A stretch of DNA of 64,000 nucleotides, taken from the NCBI GenBank assembly GCA_028023455.1, contig JAQFVV010012405.1, forward strand, positions 5,295,334-5,359,333, given 5' to 3'. The position numbers were made by a program, and so were the translations under genes. Source of the DNA: Epiperipatus broadwayi. Its lineage: Eukaryota > Onychophora > Udeonychophora > Euonychophora > Peripatidae. This document shows, piece after piece, positions 25,835-38,274 of this stretch. The stretch's first letter is position 1. Each line of letters opens with the position of its first letter. Below the pieces are notes generated by a model. The model was not told the DNA's origin. It ran no database searches and saw nothing but the letters and a program-made list of their open reading frames with translations.

Positions 25835-26033
25835 TCAGAAGAAGAAAATAAGAATTGATAATGATGAATTAGAAGAAGTTAACAATTACAAATGCCTTGG
25901 TCATATTATTAAATCGGAAAAATAATAGGTGAAAATAATCATAAAATAAAACGTGAATGCGTATGTGTTTCAAAAAGATGGTTTTTAATTGTTTTATTAC
26001 CATTTACTTATGGATTGAAGACTTCGACATTTT
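25835..26033 (+). pseudogene. LINE reverse-transcriptase fragment (post-catalytic region)
   Basis: An open stretch reads DNDELEEVNNYKCLGHIIK, matching the conserved LE.V..FKYLG..I block that follows the catalytic core in RTE/CR1-type reverse transcriptases. After a stop, the same general region continues with HKIKRECVCVSKRW and LPFTYGLKT, corresponding to the EI..RI..A and LLYG.E.W blocks. It is truncated at both ends and is probably the same LINE family as the 3' tails here, from a region further upstream in the protein. Confidence 0.75.
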
Positions 26034-26216
26034 AAAAAATATTTTAAAATATATAAATAGTAGCCATTACTAAATAAATATGGTCATTTCAATTCCAAAA
26101 AAGAAATAAAAACTGCTCCAGAAATGAGTTTCGCAACTGCTATTCAAACCAATTTGTGAATTACAAATACGTCCACATGTAAAACATGGTGGTCCATTTT
26201 TCTATTTATTGAATAT

Positions 26217-26318
26217 ATATATTCATGTGTCATAGCATCGGCCGGGAAGCGTACCCGCTAACCCGGGACAACTGCTTGTAAGCCGGCTGTGCTGATCTCT
26301 CGACTACCAACGCTTGAC
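26217..26318 (-). mobile_element. tRNA-derived SINE, long-variable-arm subtype
   Basis: On the minus strand the body spans 26313-26235 (79 nt): acceptor GCGTTGG, A box TAGTCGAGAGATC, B box GGGTACGCTTCC (one base off GGTTCGNNTCC), 3' strand CCGATGC. TATGACACATGAAT follows. The TSD ttattgaatat (11 bp) is at 26206-26216 and 26319-26329. The A-tail is reduced to an AT run. Confidence 0.92.
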
Positions 26319-26329
26319 TTATTGAATAT

Positions 26330-26930
26330 TTTGCAATGTTGACGTTTAATTTCTCCAGCAAAATACTTTATCGATTCGATGAATTTTTATAGGGTTATTA
26401 TGAATGTTTATTTTTGCTAACACAATTAAAAAGTTAAAATCTTTTACATTGATTTTGTCTTCTGCTACTTTCTTTTGTATAATAGGTACTCAAAGGGAGA
26501 AAAAAATTGAAAAAACTGATATTCTTTAAAATTTTATTTTTTTATATTAAAGGTATATATATTACAGAATGTATCTTATACAATTCTAAAAAAAAAACCC
26601 TTAAAGGTTAGAAGAATGTAACATTTTTGCAAAAGCCGCTTTACTTCTGTAAAAGATATTTTGAAATGTATAATTGTGAATTATTCTCATATTGCTTATA
26701 CAATAATATATAGATATTGTGATAACCGTAAATTATATCGCAAGGCAAATAAATAAATAAAAGTTTGGAAATTAAGGGGCATTAAATAAGTATATGAATT
26801 TTTTTTCACATAATCAAAAAAAAAGCGTAAAAGAAATGTGCTTTTTTAAAATTAAATAATGTAAAAAATGAGCGTCCAAAGATACATATTTTGTGAATGT
26901 CTAAAATAATAAAATCAATTATTTTAATAT
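26330..26930. other. Noncoding
   Basis: Nothing recognisable. Confidence 0.45.
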
Positions 26931-27290
26931 ATGAATTTTTTTCTATAATACAGGCTTTTTCATATTTGCATTCCAATATGTAATATATAGAGGATTTGAA
27001 CTCAGACTTTCACATGACCCTCAACTATCCATATTATCTCATACTGCTGATACACTTGATCACATACATGTTGAAAAGATAAACAATCACCAATATACAT
27101 ATTTCGGGCTAAACCATAACTCGTCATTTGGTCTGGATTATCATCTCCACACACATATATACAATCAATGCTTAGCTTATATTAAGATAGCCAATTTCAT
27201 ACTTTAATGGACAGACTTCAAACCACTCCACCCCACAACTCTTCAGTTGTCCATTTCATTGAAAATCTGATGATGAAACGATTATTATAA
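26931..27290 (-). mobile_element. Single copy of the hammerhead/tRNA-like family (subfamily B)
   Basis: On the minus strand: body (CATCATCAGATTTTCAATG, ATTAAAGTATGAAATTGGC), hammerhead-like core with mutated first box (ATGACGAG) but intact CCGAAAT, linker CTTTTCAACATGTATGTG, tRNA-like part ending GAAAGTCTGAGTTCAAATCC. The 3' tail is CTCTATATATTAC and then GCCTGTATTATAGAAAAAAA. That oligo-A end fits LINE-assisted insertion. It is a solitary unit and not a palindrome. Confidence 0.78.
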
Positions 27291-27470
27291 TATGATTTCA
27301 TAAAGATCGTTTAAACGGAAAAATCAGTCCTTCTGATTGAGAGCCATGGAAAAGGTTACGAATATACATAGCTTTAATTTACAGATATAAATTTTGTCCG
27401 TCCAATGGTAGCTATTTTTCTTTACAAAATTTGTATATAATCTAGTCAAGTTGTTATAATTACTAACATA

Positions 27471-27655
27471 TATCTCAAGAGATTGCAAAAGTCCTAAAAT
27501 GAGATTACATGTGAGGTGGATGGTAAGGAAGTGTGCTTAAATAGTGTAAAAAAAAGAGACTAGAGATTGGAGAAGATGGATTGAACTTGGAGAGACCTTT
27601 ATCCTGCAGTAAATCGATAATGGTTGAAAATGTTGCATCATGATAATGATAATGC
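27471..27655 (+). pseudogene. LINE 3' end, decayed
   Basis: Same tail as at 15.4 kb. It starts at the SRDCKSPK-like block and has a deletion inside RWMDEIKKC. It keeps RDWRRWIELGET in frame pieces and ends TGATAATGATAATG. Confidence 0.78.
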
Positions 27656-29019
27656 ATGCTGCAGTATATATAATAAATTAGAGGTCCAATGTATTCAGAA
27701 AACATTAATTAATAAAGTAATTAAATTTGTTTTCAGATAAACTAGAAGTAATTAAAATTGTTTTCTAAATAATCAAGAAGTAATTAAAACTAAACTATAG
27801 TTTAAAAGCTTTTAATATATTTGAAAAACATTCTGTATAGATACCTGGAATAGCATATGACTTAAGGAAAACATGTTTTTGAAGGTAATAAAGATAGGCT
27901 GTTATAAAGCTATATAAGAGCTTGAAAAGAAAACCAAGTGTAGACTGCATTATGGCAGTGAACCAAAACAAAAAAAAATTCTTAACAGTTTGTTTTAAAA
28001 GATAAGACTCAAGGTATTCTGAAGAAGTCAGGAAAAAAATGTGTATTGGGTATCAGATGTTTGTTCCAATGACTTTGGCTATGAATTAAACAATCAACTA
28101 GTCATTACTATAGACAGTGCTTTTTAAATATATCCACATTGAAGCAATGACAAATCAAAATGGTGACTTTAGCTTATCTATATATTGGCAAAAGATTATA
28201 AAGGTGCACTGCCTTAATTTTCCAGATAAAATCAATATTACCTGTTGCAGCAATATCAAGTAATAGAGTATAACTTATTGCTTACCATTTTTAAAATAGA
28301 TGTTGACCTAACTAAGAAAGTATTTTCCTAGATGCCATAATGCTGCTTAATTCAGTGAAGAGGAAAAAAACTGTTGTAAAACATAGGTTTATCATCATTC
28401 AAGTAACCTAAAGAAAAATATAATTTTATTATGTTTAAAATTACAATTCAAGTAATTGTGAAAAAAACTGCCATATTCCAGAATGACAATACCAATTGTA
28501 AGGGGCACACATGCTGTTACATTCTAATAAATAAAATTAGAAATTAAAAAGAAAAAGTTCACAAATAAAAATTTGTTTTAAAAATAAAAATTGAAAATTA
28601 AAAGTCATCTAAACTCGTATATATATAAATAAAATCGCACAGATGAAAAATTATTAAAAGAAAACTTTATCAAAAAAAGGAAAAGTTTTAAAACTAAATT
28701 TTAAGAAAAAAAAACTTAAAGATAAATATATATATATATCATAGATAAAAGCTTCATGTATTTTCTTTTGTAGCATTTATCATAAAAAATAAAATAATTA
28801 AGCTTGTTTAGAGCTAGTAGCAGGCTCTTATATATATATATCAAAACATTTATTAGACTAATTAATACCTGTGCTGCACTCTTTATGAAATGGGTATAAA
28901 TATGGGTGATACATTACAAATATGGATAATGAAAAATTACAATATTAGATGAGTTATGGAACTAACATTATTGAGTTCAAACAGGGTTAGGTATTTATTG
29001 GTTAAGTTCTTTGTTAACT
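27656..29019. other. AT-rich noncoding stretch
   Basis: No supported feature. Confidence 0.5.
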
Positions 29020-29571
29020 TTATTGGAGAGTCTGATACAGCTTCCATGTCTCTTGAAAAATGAATGTTGTTGCAAGAGTTTTATCTCTTTGTTTAATTTT
29101 CTCTATGCTCTGAATAAATAATGAGTTTTCATCTGGCTTGGGATGTTGGTATTGTGCCTTGCACCTTACAATCCAAATGGCACAGGTGATGAAAATTGCC
29201 AGCCTGATTGTAGGAATATCTCTTCCATGAATGCATTCTTTTATATTAAGTATTTTGTAGTAGTCTATCTTTGAATTGTTAAATATTATTGTTTTAATAT
29301 TACCTAGACCCATGCATGTTTTAATTATGTGGCCCAATGTTTCCTCATCCCTGCCACAGCTGTGGCAAATTGATTGGACTTTGGTGATAGCTCTTTTATA
29401 TATGAGGAACCAGTTGACCAGCATGGCATCCAGATTAATTTTAAGTAAGTAATCTAAGTATTTTGGTTCTAGAGCCCAATACTTGAATAGGGTAATCAGC
29501 TTGTGATTAGTTATTCCTAATCTTGTAGTAGAGATTTGATTATTTTGTTTAGGATGTGATGGGCATCCCAT
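29020..29571 (-). CDS. LINE reverse-transcriptase C-terminal fragment, 183-codon ORF
   Basis: This is the longest non-repetitive open frame in the window. The product carries CHSCGRDEETLGHIIKTC (residues about 70-87), a C-x2-C-x8-H-x4-C zinc-finger-like motif. It is typical of the C-terminal region of several non-LTR retrotransposon polyproteins (C..CG...ETL.H....C). Downstream the sequence is basic and helix-prone and ends with a natural stop. No endonuclease or catalytic RT motif lies upstream on the minus strand up to 29.7 kb, so it is a 5'-truncated copy. Its intact frame suggests it is younger than the RT relic at 12.4-13.3 kb. It differs from the W.GH.ARR LINE tails, so it represents a second LINE lineage. 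It has no host-gene role that I can support. Confidence 0.65.
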   Translation of the reverse strand: MGCPSHPKQNNQISTTRLGITNHKLITLFKYWALEPKYLDYLLKINLDAMLVNWFLIYKRAITKVQSICHSCGRDEETLGHIIKTCMGLGNIKTIIFNNSKIDYYKILNIKECIHGRDIPTIRLAIFITCAIWIVRCKAQYQHPKPDENSLFIQSIEKIKQRDKTLATTFIFQETWKLYQTLQ

Positions 29572-30361
29572 AGCCTGATCTTGCTTTGATAGTTGTTATG
29601 TGCATTTATATTTTGTTGCATAGTTGGCAGGATTAGGTGGTCAAGTGTACAATAATTTAATTAATGTTATTGTGTAAAATGGAAATGATTATTTTAATTA
29701 GTCAAAGTGAACTAGCCTTTGGGCATCTCAAAATTTATAATTAAAGGTCAGATAGGAGAGAAAAACAATGGGAACAGAATAGCCAATAAAAAAAATCCCT
29801 CAGGAAACAGACTCAGGATCATCATCATGATATCATGTCCAATTAATCTGAAACTTTAATATAAAAAGGAAAAGATTGGAAATAAATTATTAGGTGTGTT
29901 ACATGTGTTAGTGCCAGGAGAGTTGAAGGAGAAGGGATTGAAAAGATGCACTTTCAATCCTTTAACTATCTCCAAAAAAAAGAAATATTTTCCTATATTG
30001 TGGACCCTGGAACACCAAGTCCCTGCAATAAAATCCTGCAAACAACTATACCAGCTGCAGTAAAGGATTTCTGATATATGCAAACAGAATGGCAACAGCA
30101 TATCAGTCTCCAAATTACAAGCAACTAAAAAGTATGGACTTTTTCTTTTTAAAACCATAGGAACTTTATGAACTCTAATGAACTTTAACTATAAAACTAT
30201 TCCAGTATTTAAATATGAATTCCTACCTGACCAAACTAAATCATTAATAATTATTTTTATTGGAAGTATTTTTTTAAAATCATTTCCATTAATTTAATTT
30301 TTTCATTTTTTTAAGTTTTATTGTTTTGTTTTTTTTTCACATTAAGCTAAAACTTTTTATT
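29572..30361. other. Noncoding
   Basis: No supported gene. A 100-codon minus-strand open frame (29856-30158) has no recognisable domain. Confidence 0.45.
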
Positions 30362-31355
30362 AAATGATGTTAAATTTAAGTTGGGCATGAATGGCTGCAT
30401 AGATTCGTAAAGTTATGTTAGTTTAAGGAGGGTAAATCTTAATTTATTTGTTTCACAGTTAAATTGGGTCAATGGATTGGATGTATTGGTGTAATTAATA
30501 AATGTAGCATGAAGATCCGCTACATGCAGGATCACATTATACGCTGCACTTGGGCAAAATAAGTCCCATTTCTTACTGACCATCAGAAGCAGACAGTATT
30601 CTCTGCTCCTTGGATGACCCCTTTAGCCTATGGAATGGGATTGTAAGTTGGAAAAGAGGACTACAATCCCTTCCTATGGAGTTTTTTTTGTATTGTTCTT
30701 TTCACCAGACAGACGTAGCATTCCTGTACTGGATGAGAGACATTTCTTCCATATAACCATGCTGTTCAGATGTATATTTCTGACAGTGTGGTATTGTGCT
30801 GTCATATTCATGCTGCATTGAATACATCGATATATCAGGTAGATTGGCATTAGTTTGATTACGAACTTTTGGCCTAGGATTAAATAAGGGATATAGAATA
30901 TTTTATTTTTTGAGTGCAATCTATGTAGTCTATCCATACTCGACACTTTAATAAAATATTAATAATTTCATCTGTGTGAACTTCTAAAATAAAAAGTTAA
31001 AATGTAAATTAAATTATAAAGTAAAAGTTATACCAAAATAATTCTAAATTTTATATATGTGCAAAATAAATGTTTCTGTGTATTGTTAATCTGGCAGTGG
31101 CTTATTCTTATTTTTTATTATCTTTCTTTAAAAATAAAGTATACATTATCTCTGTTGCTCCGTGAACTAGTGACTGAGGATAACAGTCTATAATAAAATA
31201 AAATTGGATCTTAACTTAAGTATCTGCCTACTATATAAATTTTCCAGGTTCGAATGGCCTGGTGGCACACTGTACAGCAGATACGGTTAGATTCCACTCT
31301 TCCCCGACTGCTACACAATCAAGGTAATATTTATGTGTAATGAAATTTCTGAGAA
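30362..31355 (+). repeat. Unknown ~1-kb dispersed repeat, copy 2
   Basis: The partner of 20460-21430. Near its right part, TTTTCCAGGTTCGAATGGCC holds a B-box-like GGTTCGAAT. The equivalent block in copy 1 is CCAGATTCAAATGGG. This hints at a tRNA-related segment but no convincing A box is seen at the right distance. Confidence 0.72.
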
Positions 31356-31747
31356 TTACATCTTTCATATAAGTGCAAGCAATAAATAATATCTTTAAAA
31401 AAAGTTTTCTCATTTAATTGTATAAAAGGCCCAAAAATTAATCATTTATTAAAAATTATTTATGCGTGTAAATATTAAATATAAGTTTTTATTCTATTTT
31501 TTAATGTAATATATACATTTTATGAATGTCATTCTCTCCACGTATTAAAATATATGTGATGGACAAAATTGAAAGTTTAGTCATTATGATGATGATGATT
31601 TATCATAATAATCATCCATATGATGTGTCAATTCAACAAATGTGAATGTACTGCCTCCAGACTGTGCTCTTCTCTACTTTCTTATATGCTTCCAATATTG
31701 TCAATCCTGCCCATTCCATAACATTTAAATATTAAACTAGGATAGTG

Positions 31748-31818
31748 CATGATTTAGTGAAGTTGGTAGAGCATCCAACTTAGGATTGGGAGGTCCTGGA
31801 CCAATTCTGACTCTTGAA
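31748..31818 (+). mobile_element. Degenerate tRNA-like sequence (SINE head relic)
   Basis: TTTAGTGAAGTTGGTAGAGC matches a tRNA A box and D arm. It is followed by ATCCAACTTAGGATTGGGAG (anticodon-arm-like pairing) and GTCCTGGACCAATTCTGA, a decayed B box. No TSD or A-tail was identified. Confidence 0.55.
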
Positions 31819-33164
31819 CTTGTTATGAACTCATGAGCAATAAAAGCATTAGTGTTTATTTTATTGAACAAAAATTATCTATGGCTAAAATTCAATAAAA
31901 TATGGACAGAAGTTAAATCTGGATCTTAAGAACAATCCTTTAAACCAAAAGATGATACTTATGATTTTGGTGAACATTGAGAGTGAAATAAATAAGAAAT
32001 GTCAAAAAGTAATGTAAAAGTGATTAAGGTTGAAGAGCACTTGGTTTGACCATAACTCTAAATGTGAGATTTTATTTGTAGTATCTATTAGTCATAATGT
32101 GGTCATATTTCCAAATGATGCATCACTCCATTTAGCTATAGATAACATTGTTTAAATTTAGTTTGTCATTCAGACTCCCTTTCAACATTCTCCGTCTTTT
32201 AATATTCTTTCTTTTATTTTTATAATGTTAATTTATTTTGTGGCATCTAGAAAAAATTTACAATCTTTTAAGCAACAATGTTTGATGGAAAAATGTCTTT
32301 CAGAAAGGTTTCTGTCATTACTGATATTAGCAGCAGTATGGGAACTGCTTGGCATTCCATCAAACATTACAACACCATTTCTGTTTTAACACAATCACAA
32401 TGTTCAATTTGATATTTATGCTTCAAAGAAATATTAGTTCTAATTTAACTAAAACCTCCTTTGTATGGGTTAATGTTAATAGACAAAGCAGAGCTTTTAA
32501 TCAAACTCAATCTATAAATTCCTTTAGGTGGTCCAAGTTAAATTTATATTATTCCTGAATCACATTTATGTGGTATTTAATTAGTTGTCTATATATTTAA
32601 ATGTTACTTAAAAGCAAAGTTATTTATAAAATAAGTTTAAGAATTATACCTTTGTTAATAACATTAAGCCAATATAAAAAAGGCTTAGTTAAATTACCAT
32701 TAAAATTATGTTTAAACTTTAATATTATATTTGATATTGCAATAATCTTTAAATCAGAATTACATTGCTATGTTTAGTGAAATGTTACTTTCTAGACTAT
32801 TGATAATGTTGACTCTGACAGAAACATACACATATGTAATACATTGACATTAATATTTCAACACTGGTCAATTAAGTAAATAAAACACTCTCAATCCAAA
32901 GCACAAGATAGAACATTTCAAAAGAAAAGATTGGTTTGTCTTTTCTCTTTACTTCAATTTATATATACAGACTAATCATATGCACCTTGGAGAGAAAGCA
33001 TGATTTTAATCAATCATATTACTTTATAATTTTTAGTGTATTTAACAATATTTACTGCTGGGAAGTTTATATATATACAGCAGGGTTGATTTTTCTATCA
33101 ATTTTGGTTGATAGTTCAAGTTAAAGTAATATTATTTAATATTATTTTATATTTATGTGGTATT

Positions 33165-33165
<1 letters not shown>

Positions 33166-33195
<30 letters not shown>

Positions 33196-33230
33196 GTATT
33201 TATTATATATATATATATATATATATTACC
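33166..33230. repeat. Duplicated (TA)n microsatellite
   Basis: Two TA tracts (about 33168-33194 and 33204-33228) are separated by TGGTATTTAT, a piece of flanking sequence that occurs before each tract. Confidence 0.9.
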
Positions 33231-33559
33231 TATTATATATTAACTAACCATTAACATAAGATATATCACTATATCATCTGTATTAGTTGGCTCACAGGCA
33301 TTTGGTTGTTATTCACTCCATGCACACTATGTTGTTACGATGGTCAAAGTTACAACTTATTAGACTAATAACTTCTTTTATAAGTATGTACAATTTTACT
33401 GAGGTTAATTTTATTTTTATTATAACTTTATCAGAAGTTAATCATATTACTTGGTAAGAAAATATTTGTAATTAATGAGCGACAGCCATTTCTTTATTCT
33501 TATGGTATTTCATGTGATAATATAACCATTATTATGATTCTTAATTTGTGAATCAGTAT

Positions 33560-33930
33560 TCAGACCACTCAAAGAAGTATGGAGAGATGCATGTTAGGAG
33601 TAAGAAGAAGAGATCAAAAACACAATATATGAATAAAAGAATAAACAGATGTTACTGACCTCATTGAAAAAATTAAAAGACTGAAGTGGAGTTGGACTGG
33701 ACATATTTCTAGAAGAGATGATAATAGATGGACAATTGAAATCTTAAACTGGATTCCAAGAGATTGTAAAAGACCCAGAAAGAGACAACATGTGAGATGG
33801 ACGGATGAAATAAAAAAGTGTGCAGGCGTAACACGGAGAAGAGAAGCTAAAGATCAGAAAAGATGGTTTGAACTTGGAGAGACCTTCATTCTGCAGTGGA
33901 CTGATAATGGTCGATCATGATGATGATTTA
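33560..33930 (+). pseudogene. LINE 3' end (RT C-terminal domain)
   Basis: The best match to the 15.4-kb copy, and slightly longer at the 5' side (SMERCMLGVRRR-like start). The frame reads through LIEKIKRLKWSWTGHISRR, DDNRWTIEILNWIPRDCK, and RRWFELGE-like (a K replaces one R). It ends GATCATGATGATGA. One early stop (TGA in ACACAATATATGAATAAAAG) is shared with 15.4 kb, suggesting both came from the same already-defective source or share a mutation hotspot. Endonuclease and RT core are absent. Confidence 0.88.
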
Positions 33931-36900
33931 CTCATAAATGCTAGTTTTCAATCTTTTTGTTAGATGATTAATTATATAGATCACACATGCACATACTTAT
34001 AATATGTTAGGAATATTGTAACAGACTGCTAGGAATAAGAAGAGTGATATTATAATAAAAGTAACAATTTAATAATAATAGTTACAAATGTGTTTCAGAT
34101 ATTCGATCTTTAACTTTTAAAATAAAGAATATTTTTTTATTACATGGAAAACAACAATAATTATTTAAGATATATAATTATAAAAAATTATTCAAAATCA
34201 TTTTAAATACAAATCACTAAAACATTAATAGAAATAAAAATAATCATCATATAATTAGTGCAATAGCATATTTTCATCTCTGGTTTGTAAGTCATTTTAT
34301 TTTATGATTCAAAGTATGTACATTTTTTCTTTCCTCTAGAATTGTAGATATGTGGATATGTTGATATGTGCACATATATATTCAAGATCACTTTGCATAC
34401 TTGTCATAATTCTGTTTTTAAAGTTCACTTATATGCTTAGTAGTTGGTGGTTGATATTTCTACAATGAGGGCAGTCCACCTTACTGGTTTACATAATGTC
34501 TTTTCCACAATATGCACAGGCACTGTAATATTTTTGTATTTGTTTGCTGGTCTGGTCTTTTATAAAGCATTAGTGATGAGGTTAATTTTTTACTTGAATT
34601 TTATTCTCATCTCAGCAGACTATTTATATAACACATTTAGCAGACAAGGAAAAGCAATTGGTAAGCCATAACTTGTAAACAAATGTGATTAACACTTATA
34701 AAAGTTGGACTTTACCCATTCATGTTAACTATACTTTTTATAGCAAAAATATTTTCCATCTCTTTATGCCACAGATAAACTTACTTCAGGCACAATAATC
34801 AAAAGAAATTTATAGCAGTTGTTGAACCATTTTTGTGTGATAAGTTTGCTTCCTACACTTCATTTCAGCTATCAGTATAAAAAGGGAGATCAATAAAGAG
34901 ACATTCATTTTAGAGCTAACTATTTCTGAATACATGACCAGATCTATACAAAACAAACTAACAAAAATTCTACTTATCTTAATTTTTGGTTTTTAATTAA
35001 TCTATTTATTTATTTTAAAAGAAATGAATTAGCAGATCTGCTTGTCTGCTAAGTACATAGATAAAATTATGACAAAAAAAGAAAAAATCCTTTAAATTAA
35101 ATATTTAACTTTTAGAAAAAAATTATTATTAAGTTATAATTTTTTTTTCTTTTTTCAAAGTTTAATAAACATGAATATTTTATTTGAATCATATAGTCAT
35201 GTGGAACTTTACATAATTTTACATCATTGGAATTCACTGATTAAATACAATAAATACAATAAAATTGTTTCTTTATTTTTATTAATAATATTTTTAATGA
35301 AATAAACATTGATAGGTTTAAACCCATATACCCTAATGTTCTAATACACTGTATAAGGCAGTACACAAAAGTAATTGGAATTTTATAATAATAAAACATT
35401 TATTTATTTCTAAGTGTTATAAATTTAATCTCTTTCAAATTACTATCCATTTGATGCATCATTAAAATTATTTTTGATTTTTTAAAATATGGAAACACTT
35501 GCAAAGTGATGCCTTTTACCACCTGCAGCACGTTTTTGATCACTTCTAAGTATGCAAAAACAATTGAGACATTGTTTTATTTGAAAGATTAAACATAAAA
35601 CAAGATAGAGTGAACATGGATGATAGATAAACTGGGTCATACTGAATTTAATTAAAAAGTATTTCACACTCAATGGAATGTTTACATTTTAGTATATCAT
35701 GCAATTGTTTCAAAACTTGCAGATAAAATGTCTGACCATTATAAACTAAATTTGAGAGAAAAATGTCATTTCCTTAAAAAAAAAGAAATCAGTGTTGTTT
35801 TGACTTTGGACTTCACTTGGGACACTTTTTAGGGATGAGATGAATTTAACATTTCAATTAAACAACCCATAAACTTGTGTTTTTATGAGATCGGATATTT
35901 TTTTTCAAGCATTACAGCTGTTTTCCCTGCCATTTTCTGCATATAAAAACAGAATTTCACATTGTTCAAACTTTTCAATCATTATAAAAATCAACAAATA
36001 TGTAAAATGCACTTTACAAAAAAATGTGCTATGTGACCCACAATTTTACCTGACAATGGCATTTGGAAGACTAATGCAGAAGGGTTCCTGAAAATGTGTA
36101 TAACAGCAAAAGCATGTATTACAACAGGTGCACAAATCAAAAAATGTTTCCACTTATTTTAGGTACCCCCTCGTATATATATTTAAATATTTTCTTTGAC
36201 TTATAGAAGTAAACATTGAAATATAACAGAAATTTTTCGTGTAGTAATCTAAATAAAATTTATGCTGTGACATAATCAGGTAACAAGCACTTAAAATTGA
36301 AATGCAAGGTGAGGCAATATAAACTAATAATAATAATAGTATTTGCCTGGTTTATGTTAAATTATTTTTAGTTTAATATAGGCCATAAAATATTATTGAC
36401 CTTTCTGATTACATAGTTTCAGATTACATTTCCAGTTTTAACTGCTTGTTGCTTGCTTGATTTTATTAATATCAGGCTAAAATTGATTGCTTAAGGTATA
36501 AGTTATTATGTCCAGCATTTGATTCAAGCATACCTTTGACAAAATGCATAAGCAAAACTAGTCTATAGGTACAAATCATCAATGTCCATAGATTACTCAT
36601 GTTTGCAATAAGTAACTTTGAATTTGAGTAAAGAGAACTATTTCTGAAAACATAAAATTTAATTATTAGATTTTATAATTCTTATTAAGAACTGGATTTC
36701 AAAAGTAATGGCACACTATCTTTGACAATGATCAAATGTAGTAATTATTAATTGATCATATTGCTACCATAAAGCTCTCTAACAGAAGACTTTTTGAAAG
36801 CAGTAAATTTGAATTCCAATGCAAATGATATAACAATAATTTACAAGTCAATCTTTCTAGGGTTATTTTAATAAATGTGCATATAATTAATTACCTTTCT

Positions 36901-37480
36901 TTTGCAACAATAGTAATCTGTCTGCATTTCAACATTTTTTCATCTCCCCCCCCCCAGTGACAATTTGAGTTAATAGTTCAACATTTTATTCTAATATTTA
37001 AAAAAAATCTTTATTAGATACAATAAATCCAAAAATTGTACTTGATTTATAAAAAATATAATTTTACAAATGAAAAACATGATTTAAAAAATCATATTTG
37101 AATTTTCCAATATAGTAAGTGAAATATATAAGAGAACAATTACTTTTTTCTTATTGGCTGATTAATTATCCTGAAACTATGAAATTATGTTCTAAAACTT
37201 AATATTGCTTTTATAATTACTAAAATGTCATAAAAGTTCTGTATTGAGGTGTGGCAGAACATAACAATCATAGATTTCATTGCAGTGAATTTTTTAACTT
37301 GTATTGTTAAAAATGAACATATTTTTTAAAAATCTAGTGCAAACATGGATATATTTCTGATTCAATAATTACTTAATTACTATACAAATATTTTGTAAAA
37401 ATAATCTTAAATATTTAAATATACTATGGAAAAAATTCATCAAACATCACATGATCACCATTTTTATGCTTACACAAGCT
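33931..37480. other. AT-rich noncoding stretch
   Basis: 3.5 kb with no gene, RNA or repeat family that I can support. Open frames of 60-75 codons here are chance. Confidence 0.55.
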
Positions 37481-37759
37481 ATTTTTCACAGAGGCAAAAC
37501 TCTCCATACAGTAGTGCTACTCAGTACAAGCCAGAGTAACCAATGGATTCAGGAAGATTTGTGCATAAAATCCCTATCTAGTGCCTATTCATCCAATATC
37601 CCCAGATTAGTTTACTAGCTTGTGACTTTCATCAGTGAGAGCCTTGGATATGAAAGCACTGTACCTAGGGATTTATGCACAAATTTTTCTGCATCCATTG
37701 ATTGTTCTGGTTTGCACTAAATGGTGCTACTGATGGAGAGTTTTTCCTCTGAGAAAAAT
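37481..37759. repeat. Inverted repeat, ~100-bp arms, 83-nt loop
   Basis: The left arm 37481-37581 and right arm 37665-37759 pair over CAGAGGCAAAACTCTCC / GGAGAGTTTTTCCTCTG, AATGGATTCAGGAAGATTTG / its complement, and TGCATAAAATCCCTA / TAGGGATTTATGCA. The inner loop is single-copy. It has no tRNA or hammerhead motif. Confidence 0.85.
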
Positions 37760-37924
37760 TCAGTTAATTGACTCATTTCCAATCATTATCAAAAAGAAAT
37801 TTACAAGTTTGTTTTATATGCCCAAGATCAAAGAATCTACCAATAAGTGAAGATCTAGGCTTTTGACATCTCACTTGTAATATCCCTCTGTGGACTACTG
37901 ACATTTTTTTAAATAAATAAGTCA

Positions 37925-38259
37925 ATGTTTATTTTAATTCCAATTTTAACCATCAAATGAACATAAAATATGCAAAATAGCTCTACAAGAGAGCCCCAAG
38001 AGACTGATTTAAGATCAAAGTACAGAAATACCATCACAGTATTCTGTGATGCAGTGGATTTCATAACCAATGAATTAATCTACTAATCAAATAGATAATA
38101 GATCAAGTTTTTATAGTGATAGTAAATCAATCATTGACATTCAAAAGGGTGAAACATTATATTAATAGTAATCTTTGCAAGATCTCAATCAAACCAGCTC
38201 ACAATTTTAGATACTAATTCAGATATAAATTCTATTAATTTTAACAACCCTGTGAGCAA
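37925..38259 (+). repeat. Direct duplication, unit 1 (left part)
   Basis: Colinear with 39093-39435 at roughly 85% by eye, from TTTATTTTAATTCCAATTTTAACC to TGTGAGCAAACAACAATT. It continues after the inserted palindrome (38275-38858) with 38874-39092, which matches 39450-39690. The unit carries a LINE fragment at its end. Confidence 0.85.
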
Positions 38260-38274
38260 ACAACAATTATTAAC

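Larger units (their letters stand above)
31356..33559. other. AT-rich noncoding stretch with one tRNA-like relic
   Basis: Apart from the tRNA-like relic at 31748-31818 and TA microsatellites at 33166-33230, I see nothing. Confidence 0.5.
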
